From: Clostridiales bacterium
GTDB taxonomy: Bacteria > Bacillota > Clostridia > Saccharofermentanales > Saccharofermentanaceae
Direction: 5' to 3'
Assembly (NCBI GenBank): GCA_017617525.1
Contig: JAFZWA010000029.1
Location: forward strand, 1-64,000
Length of the DNA stretch: 64,000 bases
Positions 62,534 to 64,000 of this stretch are shown here, piece by piece. The position numbers and the translations under genes are program-made. Position 1 is the first letter of the stretch. The number at the start of each line of letters is the position of its first letter. The notes beneath the pieces are model-generated. The model was not told where the DNA came from, searched no databases, and saw only the letters and a list, made by a program, of their open reading frames with translations.

Positions 62534-63823
62534 ATGCTGGATATTAAATTTGTCCGCGCGAATCCGGACATCGTTAAGGAAAACATCAAGAAAAAGTTTC
62601 AGGATGACAAACTCCCGATGGTGGATGAGGTCATCGCTTATGATAAGGAGCTTCGTGAGGCGAAGACGAGAGTTGAGTATCTTCGTTCGCAGAGAAACAC
62701 GATCAGTAAGCAGATCGGCGCTCTGATGGGTCAGGGAAAGAAGGATGAGGCCGAGGAAGCCAAGAAGCAGGTTGCTGCCATGGCTGACGAGATGGCCGCT
62801 CTTGACGTCAAGGAGCAGGAACTTACCGAGAAGGTCAGAAAGATCATGCTCGTGATCCCGAACATCATCGACGATTCCGTACCGATCGGTAAAGACGACA
62901 GCGAGAACGTTGAAAACGAGCGTTTCGGCGAGCCGGTCGTTCCGGATTTCGAAGTTCCGTACCATGTTGACATCATGGAGAAGTTCGACGGTATCGATCT
63001 GGATGCCGCGAGAAAAACAAGCGGTAACGGTTTCTACTACTTGAAGGGCGATATCGCGAGACTTCATTCTGCGATCCTTTCCTACGCAAGAGACTTCATG
63101 ATCGATCGTGGCTTCACATACTACGTACCGCCGTTCATGATCCGTTCTTCCGTTGTTACGGGCGTTATGAGCTTCGCGGAGATGGAGAACATGATGTATA
63201 AGATCGAGGGTGAAGACCTTTACCTGATCGGTACATCCGAGCATTCCATGATCGGTAAGTTCATCGATACGATCATCGATGAATCCGAGCTTCCGCAGAC
63301 ACTGACATCCTATTCTCCGTGCTTCCGTAAGGAAGTCGGTGCTCACGGCATCGAGGAGAGAGGCGTTTACCGTATCCATCAGTTCGAGAAGCAGGAGATG
63401 ATCGTCGTCTGCAAGCCGGAAGAGAGCATGGACTGGTATAACAAACTCTGGAAGAATTCCGTAGACTTCTTCAGAAGTCTCGATATCCCGGTAAGAACGC
63501 TCGAGTGCTGCTCCGGCGACCTTGCTGACCTGAAGGTCAAGTCCTGTGACGTTGAGGCATGGTCCCCGCGTCAGAAGAAGTACTTCGAGGTCGGTTCCTG
63601 CAGTAACTTAGGTGACGCGCAGGCAAGACGTCTGGGTATCCGTATCAGAAACAAAGAGAAGGGCAACTACCTGGCTCATACTCTGAACAATACTGTTGTA
63701 GCTCCGCCGCGTATGCTGATCGCTTTCCTCGAGAACAATCTCAACGCCGACGGTACGGTAAACATTCCGGAGCCGCTGCGTATGTACATGGGCGGTAAGG
63801 ACAAGCTGGTACCGAAGAAGTAA
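62534..63823 (+). CDS. serS: Serine--tRNA ligase
   Basis: A 429-residue class II synthetase: long N-terminal coiled-coil arm (DEAEEAKKQVAAMADEMAALDVKEQEL), motif 2 CFRKEVGAHGIEERGVYRIHQFEK, and motif 3 NTVVAPPRMLIAFLEN. AGGAGGC-type ribosome site (GGAGGCAGG). No T-box leader in the 114 bp upstream. Confidence 0.97.
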   Translation: MLDIKFVRANPDIVKENIKKKFQDDKLPMVDEVIAYDKELREAKTRVEYLRSQRNTISKQIGALMGQGKKDEAEEAKKQVAAMADEMAALDVKEQELTEKVRKIMLVIPNIIDDSVPIGKDDSENVENERFGEPVVPDFEVPYHVDIMEKFDGIDLDAARKTSGNGFYYLKGDIARLHSAILSYARDFMIDRGFTYYVPPFMIRSSVVTGVMSFAEMENMMYKIEGEDLYLIGTSEHSMIGKFIDTIIDESELPQTLTSYSPCFRKEVGAHGIEERGVYRIHQFEKQEMIVVCKPEESMDWYNKLWKNSVDFFRSLDIPVRTLECCSGDLADLKVKSCDVEAWSPRQKKYFEVGSCSNLGDAQARRLGIRIRNKEKGNYLAHTLNNTVVAPPRMLIAFLENNLNADGTVNIPEPLRMYMGGKDKLVPKK

Positions 63824-63838
63824 CAGGTAAGCACATAC

Positions 63839-64000
63839 ATGCGAAACAGGAAATACATCATCGCTTTTGTTGTCTTTGATATCGTCGCGGTTTTGGCGAT
63901 CGTCCTTATTCTGGTGTTCGTTAATCCGTTCAAAGCCGACGTAGCTCCGAACATGGAGCCTACGACCGCGTCTTCCGTTCAGAAGAATAATGCGGACGCG
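63839..64000 (+). CDS. N-terminal part of a membrane-anchored protein (continues past the window)
   Basis: 54 codons visible: MRNRKYIIAF..., one membrane helix (about 6-30), then a polar Asn/Glu/Ser/Thr stretch. Open to the window edge. Function not known. Confidence 0.5.
   Translation, partial: MRNRKYIIAFVVFDIVAVLAIVLILVFVNPFKADVAPNMEPTTASSVQKNNADA

Overview
The window looks like the chromosome of an anaerobic, low-redox member of the class Clostridia (Firmicutes). Supporting signs are strong AGGAGG-type ribosome sites, ATGA-coupled operons, AgrB/AgrD and LytTR signalling, an NCS2 purine permease, small-molecule redox proteins, zinc-ribbon and TPM membrane proteins, and lipoproteins of types common in gut and rumen clostridia. 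No rRNA, phage, insertion sequence or CRISPR array is visible. I cannot fix the family from sequence alone.

Layout. 1-1.4 kb: end of a Pro/Gln-rich membrane protein and an AIM24-family protein. 1.5-8 kb: the most striking locus. A complete agr-type quorum-sensing set (agrA, agrC, a 47-residue agrD, agrB) runs with overlapping codons into two tandem small secreted peptides that resemble lactococcin 972. These are followed by a large polytopic immunity-type protein and a dedicated ABC ATPase. 8-14 kb: housekeeping (rsmE, hisS, lepB with a very acidic repeat-bearing N-terminus, lepA, a small alarmone synthetase). 14-20.6 kb: two paralogous lipoproteins, a NarL/DesK-type two-component system, tRNA-Leu(UAG), and a MerR-controlled aldehyde or electrophile-type operon (MerR, Fe-alcohol dehydrogenase, cyclophilin-fold lipoprotein, flavodoxin). 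20.7-32.9 kb: accessory metabolism, including an APH-type kinase, small Cys-rich proteins, a YidC-sulfatase fusion, LarE, nitroreductase, Dus, MFS transporter, MarR plus flavin reductase, and Fic flanked by two paralogous unknown proteins. 32.9-41.6 kb: secreted and lipoprotein genes, a TPM/zinc-ribbon pair and a probable structured leader RNA. 41.6-48 kb: PHP phosphoesterase, a transcarboxylase-like biotin enzyme operon and an NCS2 permease. 48-53 kb: a two-permease ABC system, a 61-bp tandem repeat, a PD-(D/E)XK-like protein and a membrane protein. 53-64 kb: CBS/DRTGG inorganic pyrophosphatase, GH43 glycosidase, CmpB-like protein, a lipid-kinase homologue with an altered catalytic motif, a hybrid kinase plus REC-GGDEF protein, serS, and the start of a membrane protein.

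Two observations deserve follow-up first. One is the agr-linked double bacteriocin locus, in which both bacteriocin genes carry the same hairpin just before the ribosome site. The other is the 9-mer GTGCTTTTC/GAAAAGCAC, found at least 21 times against about 0.5 expected. It occurs equally on both strands and in several reading frames, and is concentrated between stop codons and terminators, a distribution reminiscent of DNA uptake sequences.
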